A program made the translations under genes and the position numbers. A stretch of 64,000 bases of DNA. Origin: Cryptomeria japonica (Eukaryota; Streptophyta; Pinopsida; Cupressales; Cupressaceae). Positions 1 to 9,710 of the stretch are shown in pieces (the stretch's first letter is position 1; every line of letters starts with the position of its first letter). The notes beneath the pieces are model-generated. The model made no database searches and was not told where the DNA came from. It worked only from the letters and a program-made list of their open reading frames with translations. The stretch spans positions 377,259,132 to 377,323,131 of the forward strand of contig NC_081407.1 in NCBI RefSeq assembly GCF_030272615.1, written 5' to 3'.

Positions 1-941
1 GTTTAGCAACAAGAATCCTCCCAGATGGGCGTCTAGCAAATACAAAACCACCAACAAACTAATCTCTAAGGCCGAGCCCCTCTCTAAAAAGAAAAATTTG
101 GCAACTAAGGACCATGGTCCGAAGATTTTGGATCAGTGAATTAATTTGGATATCCCTATCAACGTCCTGAAAGAAAAACAGGGGAACATGGCCAAAGAAG
201 AGAACAGTGGGATATAGAGGACTAGTAACCTGATGAATCCGGTTATGGAAGCTACCAGAAGCTAGGAGAGCTAATGGAAGTGGGTGGAGCATGAATTTGA
301 TACTGTCAAAGAGGGGGTTAAAGAGATTATTGATATCTTCACTACTTCCCTTGAGCCCAGCAAATCTGAGAAACTTGTGATTATGACCCAAAAGCTCTCC
401 TAGGACGTCGAGGTGATGAAATGAAATCACAAACAAAGAATTGAAAAGGTGGAGCAGTCTATTGTGGAGATTAAGAAAACTCAAAAGAACCTGGTGACAT
501 AAGCAAAGAAGCCAAAGCCATGAACAACAGTATAGAGGGGCTTGAAAAGATCAATGCCATGGTTGTTGATTACAGATCCTACCATAGTGAACTGGTGAAA
601 GATATTGGAGGGGAAGATATGGCTGTTGGAGATAGGAAAACCACTGGTCCTTGTTCTAGAACTAGAAGCAGGAGCAGCAACAAGGGTACCTCTAGATTCA
701 TTCTGGAGGAACTGGAGGAAATCAACAAGATTTCCATCCAGAAGAACAAGGATCTGGTGCTCTCTCTTAATTGAGAGTCTTTCTTTTTTTTTGTCTTGTT
801 TGTCTGCGTCTATTTTATTTTTGTGACTTCTCGGGGGTGCTCCCCTATTTTGATGTTAGTTCATGTCTATTTGGCTGATGGTCGATTGTTATAAAACTTT
901 TGGTTTTGGGTCCATGTAAAACTTGTTTATCTTTATCAAAA
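1..941 (+). mobile_element. LINE 3' end, copy D (5' part lies outside window)
   Basis: Degraded coding sequence with a coiled-coil character (about 390-770) is followed by a T/G-rich 3' region ending near 941 in TTTATCAAAAA. The frame fragment reads EIKKTQKNL, which matches QIKKTQEAL in LINE copy C (12259-14736, minus). The following INAMVVDYRSYHSELV also resembles the same place in copy C. I infer that this is the C-terminal end of the same extra LINE protein. The last 84 residues (520-774) are open; before that the frame has several stops. The 5' end and any target duplication lie outside the window. Sequence shared with 26045 onwards begins immediately after it. Confidence 0.6.
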
Positions 942-1860
942 ACATGTGAAACAAATTAGATGAATAATAAAAGATAAAAGATCTAACTTTACAAAAAAAA
1001 TTTGTTTATAAATAAATTTATAAGTCATGTTTTTCCTCCAAACAATTTAGATTTACCAATGTAAATTAAAATTATATGACGTACAAAAGTTAAAAATCAG
1101 TTAAAAATTTTGCTTACAAAAGTTTTTGAGTTTTGAAATTTTAATATATTGAATTTAAGGCAATGAGTTTCTGAACAAAATTAACTTCCTTATCAACATG
1201 TTTCTTAGGATGAGGAGGAGAAGAAATGGAAGTGAGAAGAACATTGGAATCTCGCTTTGTGATAATAGCATTATATTTGTGATGTATTTTGGGACCATAA
1301 TTTTGCTCCAATTGTCTTTTCATATCACTTCTTCAACATATCCATTTTGCAACTTTTGAGATATTGTTACAAGGTGTCTTTGGCTTGTTATGATTAATTG
1401 TGTGTTGGTTTTGGGGTTGAGTAGGATGTTGAAGAAATCTAGGCCTCACATGACTAGAAACATGAATAATATTTACATGATTAAGCTCTTTGTTCTCTAA
1501 GGACTCATCTTTAGCAGAGAGAGCATCAAGGAAAGTGATAATGATTTCATCTTCTTGCTCCAAGGTATCTTTATGGGTAAGACAAACTTTGGGAGAAGGA
1601 TTAACTATATCCATCAATGCTTCATCTCTAAGAGGAATGCCATGAATAGAAGATAGAGTGACATTAAGGAAGGTGTTTATGATATCACCCTCTTCCTCTA
1701 GCATATCCCTATGTGAGAGGAGCATTTTAGGAGAAAGATCCACGTCATTCATCAAAACTTCATCCTTAGTAGAGAGAGTTTTAAAAGAAGTGTTAATAAT
1801 CTTTTATCACACTAAAGTGTCCTCATGGGTAGGAGGATCCTTAGGAGAGGGTAAACCATA
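942..1860. repeat. Segmental duplication unit 1, left block
   Basis: This block matches 26045-26936 closely over its whole length, beginning with AACATGTGAAAC. It is followed in unit 1 by about 3.6 kb that unit 2 lacks (1861-5485), after which the match resumes. The block contains the minus-strand frame listed at 1141-1971. Confidence 0.85.
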
Positions 1861-1971
1861 ACTATGAATGAAAGGAATAGCTAGTTTATCATCATATGGG
1901 TAAAAGGAAACATCATGAAAATCTTGAATAAAACTTGAAATTGAAATAGCAAAATAATTTAACAACTCCAT
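1141..1971 (-). mobile_element. Broken gag-like frame of a minus-strand LTR element, with internal protein repeats
   Basis: On the minus strand a frame begins at 1971 (MELLNYFAIS), about 140 bases inside the LTR edge at 2110, the position expected for the first gene of an LTR element. It contains three copies of a unit of roughly 45 residues, each centred on SPK-x4-H-x-D-TLE/MLE followed by IINTF or IITFL. I do not recognise the domain. It is broken in several places. A second, shorter copy lies at about 26300-26936. A host gene cannot be excluded, but the position next to the LTR argues for an element gene. Confidence 0.5.
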
Positions 1972-2109
1972 CTACAAATTGGATCAAACAAGATACTCAT
2001 AATCCATCAAAGGTACAACCAAAGAAATGTTCTCTCAATGTATGCAATGAAAATATACAGTTTAAAACCAAAAGATATACAAGTGTCAGAAGAGTCAGGT
2101 TCACCAAAA

Positions 2110-4420
2110 TGTAATGGATGAAAATGGAATCGGGAAAGACTAAGGCCAAGATCCACTTTCATACAAACATTGGAATACGAAATCACCTAAAGAAGTGATT
2201 GTATTTGACTAAATCTTGTAGAAGACAGTCCAATGACACTTTTGGGGTTTTTCTTCTTTTGTTGCTTTGGGAAGTGAATGACTTATGGGGATATGTTAAA
2301 GAAATTTGAAACTATGACTTAGAATGCTACAATTGACTGGTGAGCAAACAAATATTCTATAGCAAACACATAGGTGGATAGTAAATTTGACTGTGCACCT
2401 ATATCTACAATCTAGAGCTGAGTCTATGAAATTGAGATGCCCAAAATGCCCGTCTTTTGATTTCGGGACAGGATCTAATAATTTACTTCCTAAGACTGAG
2501 ACTAAGCTTTCTAAATTTGGAGGGAAACCTTCAGCATAGGGGCATACCAAGTTCCCTAGCCACGAAAATCATGTCTAATTTATGAGAATAGGTCTGTATC
2601 AGTCTAGTGAAGGTCCCCTAAACTCCATGTCTCTTTCAACGACCTATAGTTACACACAAGAGGGAAGAAAGTTTGTTGTGGATAGGGGTTTTCCTAGGTC
2701 AAACCCTAAGTTTGGAATTAACCTTGATTAAAATATAAAATTAACTTGAATTGAATTAGAAAGCATGCCTTTTGAGGGCAAGGCTATAATGCTCTTAGCG
2801 AAAGTCATCCATGTTTTGATGCAAAAACATGATAAATCACATAAAATCCATCATGAAATTATAATTGAAACATAATATGAAGATTTATTGATGTAATTTA
2901 TTGCTCCTTGATTCAGATCTGTTCTTGAGGAAGAAGAATTACTCTTGAATTCAGGATGAGATTTTCTAGATGTTGAAATGAATTGAGGAGGTTGCCTTAT
3001 ATTGGGATTTCATAATTCAATTCACCTTTAGGAAGACTCATATTTAGTTTATTTTCACACAAAGATAAATTTGGATAGGGCAAAACTACCCAATTATCCT
3101 CCTGAAATTTGAGGAAAAAGTGTGGGAACAAGGGAGTGTGACAGTCTTGGTCTCAACAACTTTATCCCAAATTTTTTAGGGATGCAAGATAAAGGGGTTC
3201 TAATATAATTCCATATAAATGGCTCAAAACATGATATGCAGATATGCAAAATATGTTTTGAAAGTTAAAATTTGGGGTAGGATAAGGATAAATTAGGATA
3301 ATAAAAGATAAAGAACACGTCTATATTTAAGGGCCCAAACAATAGAGAGATGATGTGATTGTGCATCAAGAAAATTGGGTTAATCATGAAAACCAAATAA
3401 CAATCAAAGAGAATCACAAAATAGTTAAAATTTATGCTAAATTATCCTAATGTAACCAGCAAAACTACTAAAATGAAAACATAAATGCGAACCATGTTTC
3501 TCCAATAGAGCTTGTTCTTCCTTTCATCTCTTATTTTGATACGTCGCTCTCATCATGCAGTTAAAAATATGAAATGAAAGAAAGAATGTGATATTCGAGA
3601 TTTACTACGAATGTGCCTATGCAAGATAGAAATGCTAATTTCTAACAAAATAATAAAAATGAGACTATTGCTAAGCTATTTTGATATAATGAAGATACTA
3701 AAATTCTAGATGAATTGAATGAAGAAATAGGCCTCCTTTTATAGAAATCTAGATTTCAATGGACGGTCAAAGATTGAATTGATTTTTGTGTCATCAAATG
3801 GACTTGATTGAGCACGCAACAGAGCTACCATTCAAGAGATGGATGAAAATCGAAAAAATCAAGGAGAAGATATTAGGGATAATTAATAAATAAAATATTT
3901 ATTATCTCCTCATGAAGACCAAATAAGTAAGTTGGAGATATTATGGAGATTTAATAATTAAAAATTATTAAATATCTCCCTATGAGAGGATAAATGGAAG
4001 AATTAAAAATTAAAAAATCAAGAATTATCCCCACGTGAGAGGATAAATGCAGATAATTAATAAATAAGATTTATTAAATAGCTCCTCATAAAAGAATGAT
4101 TTTCAAGTTTTGCATCTCATTTTTTAATTTAAAAATAAAATGAATGAGATATTACCAAAAAGATTGGTTTTTGACAATCAAATAAAATAGGGAAATATAT
4201 TAGTTTTCCAAATTAAAAAATTAGGAGTATTTGGAGAGAATCGCATAAAACAAATAAAAAATATATTATTTCAAAAATTAGGAAAAGAAAATTAGGACAA
4301 ATAATTTTAAATAAATAAAGATATTTAATCAATTGCGATGACATGATTAGATAATTAAATAATTTAAATAAATTATCCAGTTATGGGGAATACACACTGA
4401 ACATTTAAATTAACCCTACA
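2110..4420 (-). mobile_element. Gypsy-type LTR, minus strand (5' LTR)
   Basis: Read on the minus strand the segment runs from TGTAGGGTTAA (4420) to CATTACA (2110), giving TG...CA ends, and is followed by TTTTGGTGAA. The same junction, TTTACA then TTTTGGTGAA, closes the gypsy-type LTR at 36290. A TATA-like TATAAAAG lies at 3736-3743 on the minus strand. The lower edge (2110) is well supported and the upper edge is tentative. No protein frame of note lies inside. It looks old and degraded. Confidence 0.5.
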
Positions 4421-4460
4421 AGGCAAAATAGTTAGACTGACATCGAGAGACCTCAATTTA

Positions 4461-4536
4461 GACAAATTAGGTCAAATTAGGTCAAATTGGGTGAAATTGG
4501 GAAGAATTGGTAGTTGGGAAAATTGGGAAAATTAGG
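4461..4536. repeat. Short degenerate tandem repeat, 10-bp unit
   Basis: Successive units of the form CAAATTAGGT drift into GAAATTGGG and GGGAAAATTGGG. At least six units are visible. No gene is seen around it. Confidence 0.7.
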
Positions 4537-5225
4537 TTAGTAAGGACTACGCGCGTGATATGTTAAAAATAGGAGACATAGGCATTGACCATTGTTTAGT
4601 ATCTATCATTTAAATAAAGTGGAAAAAGAGCCATATTATTGAATTAAATATTAATTAATTACAATAAAGGTCATATGATGCATAGAGAAATGAGAAATAC
4701 TAAAATGAGTGCTACGAGAGTGTGAAATTGGGCACACTAATTAAGGTGTACAATTTACAATACTACAACACCAATAGGCTTGAACTCTAGGAAAACAAAG
4801 TGTTGGACATATTTAGGTATTCAAAAATAGAGCCATTGTCACTCATCTTTAATGAACATAACTTCTTCTTTAGAAAATATTCATTCTTCATGAATTTTCT
4901 TGAAACATTTTCCTAAATTTGAATGAGGCTCCTCATGTTTTTTCAAAACATCATATTTTTTTTATTTCATGGTTCCAAGATTTATTCCAAAGTCTAGACC
5001 TTAAAGATCCCAATCCAACAAAAAATCCTTTGTTTCGAGGTTCTATAGCTTGATTATTTTTGCACCATCAAACTTTTCCATATCCATAAGAGATGTGCAT
5101 GATATGTTCTCTACAAAAGGGATTTTGTTTTAGATATAATCTTATCCAAAGCCAGTTTAATTTGAACAAAACATCCTTTTAATCCCAACACCCAATAATG
5201 AATATGATCAAGCTTTGATACCAAA
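4537..5225. other. AT-rich stretch ending in a copia-type primer site
   Basis: No gene is visible. At 5212-5225, on the minus strand, TTTGGTATCAAAGC is the usual copia primer-binding sequence complementary to initiator methionine tRNA. It directly follows an LTR end CTTCCTTTCA, so the minus-strand interior of an old copia relic should lie here. Confidence 0.45.
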
Positions 5226-6256
5226 TGAAAGGAAGTGTAATAAATATTTCACAATTATTCTAAGTGGATCGATGTGTAAATATAAAGGTTATACATAAAC
5301 ACAAAATTAATGTACACAACCATAACAAAAGTATATAACTTGGAAAACCCCTTACAAAAATCCCCACCTCCAAATATCAAATTCATTGTATTATTAGCAA
5401 CACAAAAAGGGTTACAATACAATTGCTAGCTCAAGCCTTTACAAGATATTATACCAACATACCAATATGAATCTATATTTAGAGAACATGATAATATTTA
5501 TAAAACTAAACTATCAAACTACCATCTCAAGCATCCAATAAATAGAAGGTGTAGTACATGAAAATCATCAAATGCTAAAGAGAAAATCATGAGCTAAAAC
5601 CACCCAAATCCTTAGTCAAAATCTAATGCCTAAATCGTAAGGTGAGTACAAAGACTAAAATATCATATTTTATACACTTGTGATAACATCATCATTATTC
5701 ATTCATCAATTTGGCAACTTAATTTAACTCTATCATCTCCATTCAAAAATGTCTTATGGTGTGCCATATGTTTGTCAACAAGTGTAACTCTTTCTTAAAA
5801 TTATCTCTATGTCATAGATGTTTACATTTTTTATATGGGAGGCGTAACTTCCAATGTAGAATGTTTGATCCCTTTCTCTTAGATTAGTGATTTTGGAGTA
5901 GACTTAAGTTCAACAATAAAAACATCAAGATTAGTTTCAACATGATTTGGAACCAAAATAAACTATCTAAAATTGCCTAAATTTTACTTTTTTGTGTTCT
6001 TAACATTAGAATGCAAGGTTGAGTCACATTTTTTAACATAAAATTATATAGATATAATCTATTCCATGATGGAAAATAAATATAAATTAAAATGAGATTA
6101 GATCAATATAACTAAAAATATTTAAGACTAATATATTCTATAGATTTTGTAAGCTTATACATAAAATACATCAAAATTGTGTATCTTTAAAAAAATTCAA
6201 ATTAAATCAAATGGTATATTTTAAAGGAAGACCCACATTAAATTAAAGGTAAAAAT
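5226..6256 (-). mobile_element. Old copia-type LTR edge and flank; also segmental duplication block
   Basis: The plus strand begins with TGAAAGGAAG directly beside the primer-binding sequence at 5212-5225, so 5226 is the inner edge of a minus-strand 5' LTR. The outer edge could not be placed. From about 5485 to 6256 the sequence matches 26950-27700, including the last bases AGGTAAAAAT before the LTR element at 6257. No gene is seen. Confidence 0.5.
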
Positions 6257-6514
6257 TGTCAGTTTAAATCGAGCAGAGAAATAACATAAAACAATGAAAG
6301 AAAAACAAAATTAAAGAATGAGACATGAGACACGATTTACAGTGGTTCAGCAAATGCCTGCATCCACTCTCAAGCAGGGAAATCATCTATTAACCAATAT
6401 CCAAATCATCTAGTACATAGACTGCACACATATTTATACATTCATATTCAAGTATGAATAGAAGAGTTGAGGGAGCCAAAAGGTCATGTGTCTGTTGGGC
6501 TTCACATCCCAACA
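6257..6514 (-). repeat. 3' LTR of the gene-carrying element
   Basis: 258 bp, starting TGTCAGTTTAAATCGAGC and ending CACATCCCAACA on the plus strand. It is paired with 9453-9710. Confidence 0.9.
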
Positions 6515-6635
6515 ATCTCCCTCGTGAAGACCAACCGACACAGTCATGCACCATGACATCCCCTGCTCTCCGTTTTGATCCTTACGGAACCAGACCCATG
6601 GAAGATTTTAACTTTTCCAGACTCTGTTCCAGCAC

Positions 6636-6725
6636 AACTTGAATGAGTCTTCTCCAAACCAAACCTGAAACAAAAACCTCAACTTGAATGAGTCTTCTCC
6701 AAACCAAACCTGAAACAAAAACCTC
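6636..6725. repeat. 45-bp tandem duplication
   Basis: Two adjacent near-identical units (6636-6680 and 6681-6725), each starting AACTTGAATGAGTCTTCTCC, lie just inside the 3' LTR of the gene-carrying element. Confidence 0.9.
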
Positions 6726-6861
6726 ATCTCTTATTACTTGATGGACTCCTGCTCCTATGCTCACCCTTAACATAAAATCTAAAATCTATAATCTTCGTTG
6801 TTTTTATCCTCCTGCAAGTTGAAGCACTCTTGATTCACCAAATTCTTTTTATAGTTCACAA

Positions 6862-7257
6862 TTATATGATCTTCATTAATAAAACCATCATGTTTTCTTG
6901 AAGAACCATAGTGACATTCATCTCTTCGTCGTATTGTTCATCGAGAATTCCAAAAGCCATGGCTTGGACAACCGCCAAGAGAGATAACAACACTGCATCT
7001 ACCTCCGATGGTGATATTTTCTCCCCTCCAATGTGAATGGACTCCTTGATTCTACCGATCAAGAAAAGATAACCGTCCTTGTCAAGATAACCGATATTGC
7101 TGGTGTGGAACCATCCTAATGGGAAAGTTGTTTTATTGGCTTCTGAATTATTCTGATATTCCTTGATAACAGTCAAACCACATATGCAAACCTTGCCACT
7201 GGTAGTTTCTGGCCCCAAGCTCCCCTCTAAAGGACTACGCTCGCCAATCAGAATCAT
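6862..7257 (-). pseudogene. Captured acyl-CoA synthetase segment (oxalyl-CoA synthetase AAE3 / 4CL-like)
   Basis: A 131-codon frame inside the LTR element at 6257-9710 resembles the C-terminal part of plant AMP-forming acyl-CoA ligases. It shows GKVCICG, YQNNSEANK, GWFHT, GYLDKDGYLFLIGRIKE and GGEKISPSEVDAVL, which line up in order with the GEVC, GWFHTGD, GRIKE and GGEKISP blocks of the family. The wording is closest to the peroxisomal-type oxalate-CoA ligase AAE3 as I remember it. Only about a quarter of the usual length (roughly 500-550 residues) is present, so this is a captured fragment rather than a working enzyme. Confidence 0.85.
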
Positions 7258-7260
7258 CGC

Positions 7261-7839
7261 CTAGACAGCGGTACCAACAGACAACAGAACTGTCACATCC
7301 TTATCATTATTGTCGGACGAAACAGTTGGAGCACCGAAACAATCAAAATGTGTTACATTGAAATCTATTACTTTCTGGAAATCCATATCATCATCATCAT
7401 CGTCATCATTTGAATACCAATCAAAATTGCCAACGAACTGTAATGTTTCGATTAAATGCAAACAGGCGTTACGCAAGCATCCTTCTACTATCTCTTGCAC
7501 ACTAATTTGAGCCAGAATCAGACACTTGTCCTTTGCATAGTGCTCTATCAGTCTCAGATCCGACAACAACAACCTCTTCAACCCATGAACATAATTAAAA
7601 ACCTTCAGAATAGCTGTTGGAAGACCAACTGCTATGTCAAGCAATACCTTCTTGTCATTTGTTTGTATGCAATCCAAAATACGTTGCCCGGATTCCTTAA
7701 TCCCGTAAAAAATAGCTATTTTTTGGTCACCAACATGCTCTGCTACAAACCCACCAAATTCTACAAAATTACCAACTTCTTCAACAAATCCGATATTAAA
7801 ACATGGGCAAAACACATCATCACCTTTTGATTGGTGGTC
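7261..7839 (-). other. Unidentified frame fused behind the NF-YC-like segment
   Basis: The open frame of the NF-YC-like segment continues for about 190 codons with no histone-fold continuation. It includes KVLLDIAVGLPTAILKVF, IEHYAKDKCLILAQIS and a run of seven aspartates encoded by GAT/GAC repeats near 7385-7410. I do not recognise a domain. It may be a third captured host segment inside the LTR element. Confidence 0.5.
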
Positions 7840-7980
7840 CTCACAAGCTTTGGCGAACACAAAAGGGGCTTCTGCAAATATCATGCACACATCCTCGTCT
7901 GCCTTCATAATCTTCTGAATGCAAGCAAGGGGCAAATGATGTTTCTTAAAATCACTCGATTCTGTGACCTCCTATGTCCT
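7840..7980 (-). pseudogene. Captured NF-YC (HAP5) histone-fold segment
   Basis: The minus strand reads SDFKKHHLPLACIQKIMK, then ADEDVCMIFAEAPFVFAKACE. This is the start of the NF-YC histone fold, where plant proteins read DFKNHQLPLARIKKIMK and ADEDVRMISAEAPVLFAKACE. NF-YC is the C subunit of the CCAAT-binding nuclear factor Y. Only the first third of the fold is present and it passes directly into unrelated sequence. It lies inside the LTR element at 6257-9710 together with an acyl-CoA ligase piece. Confidence 0.82.
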
Positions 7981-8313
7981 CACATAAAAGGGCTCATGGA
8001 TCCGCTCCTTGCAGTGCAAAGTCGCCCGAAATCTGCCATGGCCATCAAAGACCCCTAAGCAATGTAGACTCCATCGACTTCAGCAAACGAACGATGAAAC
8101 AATGCTCATGACATCCTCCGTTTCTCACCTTCTAACGCAAATTGACACCATGCCATGTTGCAGGCGTGAGACTCTGTCTTTGTCTCTTAACTCTAAGACC
8201 CACAACTGTGAAGAACCGACAGATCTGGCCGCCTTTTCTGTCATCGTATTTTCTTCCCTTTCGTCTTCCATATACAAAAAAATGGTTCGTTGGCTCTAGT
8301 TTAATGACGTCTT

Positions 8314-9420
8314 TCAAACTATGTTCCAGATTTTATCTATCACCACAGGCAACACAGCATTCCATGCCTTGCACTCCTCCAGCAGCATCACCTCCACACT
8401 ATACTCTGGCTTCCCATCAAAACAAGGGAGCTCCTTAATGTCCTTGTGTTTCACAGTGACCTCATCCTTCAACTGGGAGTCAAGCATTGCTTCCATGATC
8501 TAATGTTCCTTCACAATGTTTATGTCTTTCACAGTGACAGCCACGGCCACATTTAGCACTTTTGTTTCTACGACTTCCAAGGGCACTTCAGGAGCAGGGG
8601 GAATCTCCATCTCGACATTACTCTCAACTGTTGATTCAAGTTGCTTCTTCACGCAACTCTTCTCAACCTCGGGCTCCTCATCATCCACGTTGACACTATC
8701 ATCCACATCCATCCAATCAAGTTGATGAACCATATCTCCCTTCTCTTCATGTGACGCCTGAAACCGCTTAGAGCAATGCCCACTGTCCTCGACTCTCGTT
8801 AATGGCCGCTTCTGCTTCAAACCAGAAAACCTTGTTTTGTCCTACACTTCATCATCCAAATCCATAGACTCATATTCTTCTATGAAAATGTCTGTGCAAA
8901 GGTTGTCTTCATCATCATGGGAGTGCCTCTTTATTTTTTCCAAGGCCATGCCATCTGCAGAGCTCTCTAAAGTCACAATTACTCCCAGGCTTCCTTGCCC
9001 TGCTACCTCACTCCAATCTGCAACCTCCTCATCTCGAGAGGCAAAATCAACCACAGATTCAACTTGGGTTTCCGATGGCAAACACTCTTTCTCCCAAAAT
9101 CTTTTGAGCTCCTCTTTTTCAACATCGGCTTCTTTCCTAGCATCTTTCTGCCAACAAATTCCAATCGAGGCATCATGGGGTTCAACCTTCACCACACGAA
9201 TACCAACAACTGCCCGTCCATTAACAGTTTGCCCAATAAGTGCCAAAGCTGGTTCAAGAGAGAAGCAAATAAGAATCCCAACATCCTTCTCTTTCGTTGG
9301 ATTCTCCTCTTCAACTAAGTTCCCCTCTTTCTTCCAGCCATCCCACCAATGTACACAATGCTTGAAACACAGTCATATCATAGAAGTTATGAATTTTACC
9401 TTTTTCTTCCTCCTCCATCT
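8314..9420 (-). other. Acidic unidentified frames at the 5' side of the gene-carrying LTR element
   Basis: The first sequence behind the primer site encodes, in adjoining frames (8842-9246, 8500-8820, 8314-8496), an acidic protein-like sequence. It includes VRVVKVEPHDASIGICWQ-like text, a Val/Glu/Pro-rich stretch and many D/E clusters such as DVDDSVNVDDEEPEVE. It has no resemblance that I can see to gag or any named host family. It could be another captured gene or the element's own leader protein. It is broken. Confidence 0.4.
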
Positions 9421-9433
9421 CTGCTCAAGCCAA

Positions 9434-9451
9434 CCTAGGCTCTAATACCAA
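9434..9451 (-). other. Primer-binding site of the gene-carrying element
   Basis: TTGGTATTAGAGCCTAGG on the minus strand, adjacent to the LTR at 9453. It fits the copia-type initiator-methionine tRNA primer. Confidence 0.8.
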
Positions 9452-9452
9452 T

Positions 9453-9710
9453 TGTTAGTTTAAATCGAGCAAAGAAATAACATAAAACAATGAAAGAAAA
9501 ACGGGAATAAAGAATGCGACACGAGACACGATTTACAATGGTTTGACAAATACCTACGTCCACTCTCAATTAGGGAAATCATCTATTAAGCAATATCCAA
9601 ATCATCTAATACATAGACTACACACATATTTATACATTCATATTCAAGCATGAATCGAAGAGTTGAGGGAGCCAAAAGGTCATGTGACTGTTGGGCTTCA
9701 CATCCTAACA
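9453..9710 (-). repeat. 5' LTR of the gene-carrying element
   Basis: 258 bp, beginning TGTTAGTTTAAATCGAGC and ending CACATCCTAACA on the plus strand, followed by AAAAT. Confidence 0.9.

Larger units (their letters stand above)
6257..9710 (-). mobile_element. Non-autonomous LTR element carrying captured host-gene pieces
   Basis: Two direct repeats of 258 bp (6257-6514 and 9453-9710) have ends TGTYAG...YCAACA/CTAACA and are flanked by the 5-bp duplication AAAAT (6252-6256 and 9711-9715). Orientation is minus: the primer site TTGGTATTAGAGCCTAGG lies at 9434-9451 and the polypurine tract GAGGGAGAT at 6515-6523. By hand count the LTRs differ at about 24 of 258 positions (about 9%), which suggests an insertion tens of millions of years old at slow gymnosperm rates. 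No gag, protease, integrase or reverse transcriptase is visible. The interior holds an unknown acidic frame, an NF-YC-like segment and an acyl-CoA ligase segment. The interior is broken in several places. Confidence 0.88.

Noticed and set aside
59-484. 141-codon minus-strand frame
   Set aside because: It overlaps decayed plus-strand LINE text that matches copies B and C; the minus frame has no recognisable domain.
6862-7257. A functional 4-coumarate or oxalate CoA ligase gene
   Set aside because: Only a C-terminal segment is present, and it lies inside an LTR element without the ATP-binding N-terminal two thirds.
7310-8503. Plus-strand frames opposite the captured genes (for example 7456-7830 and 8009-8299)
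   Set aside because: They are shadows of the minus-strand captured sequence, with low-complexity Ser-rich products.
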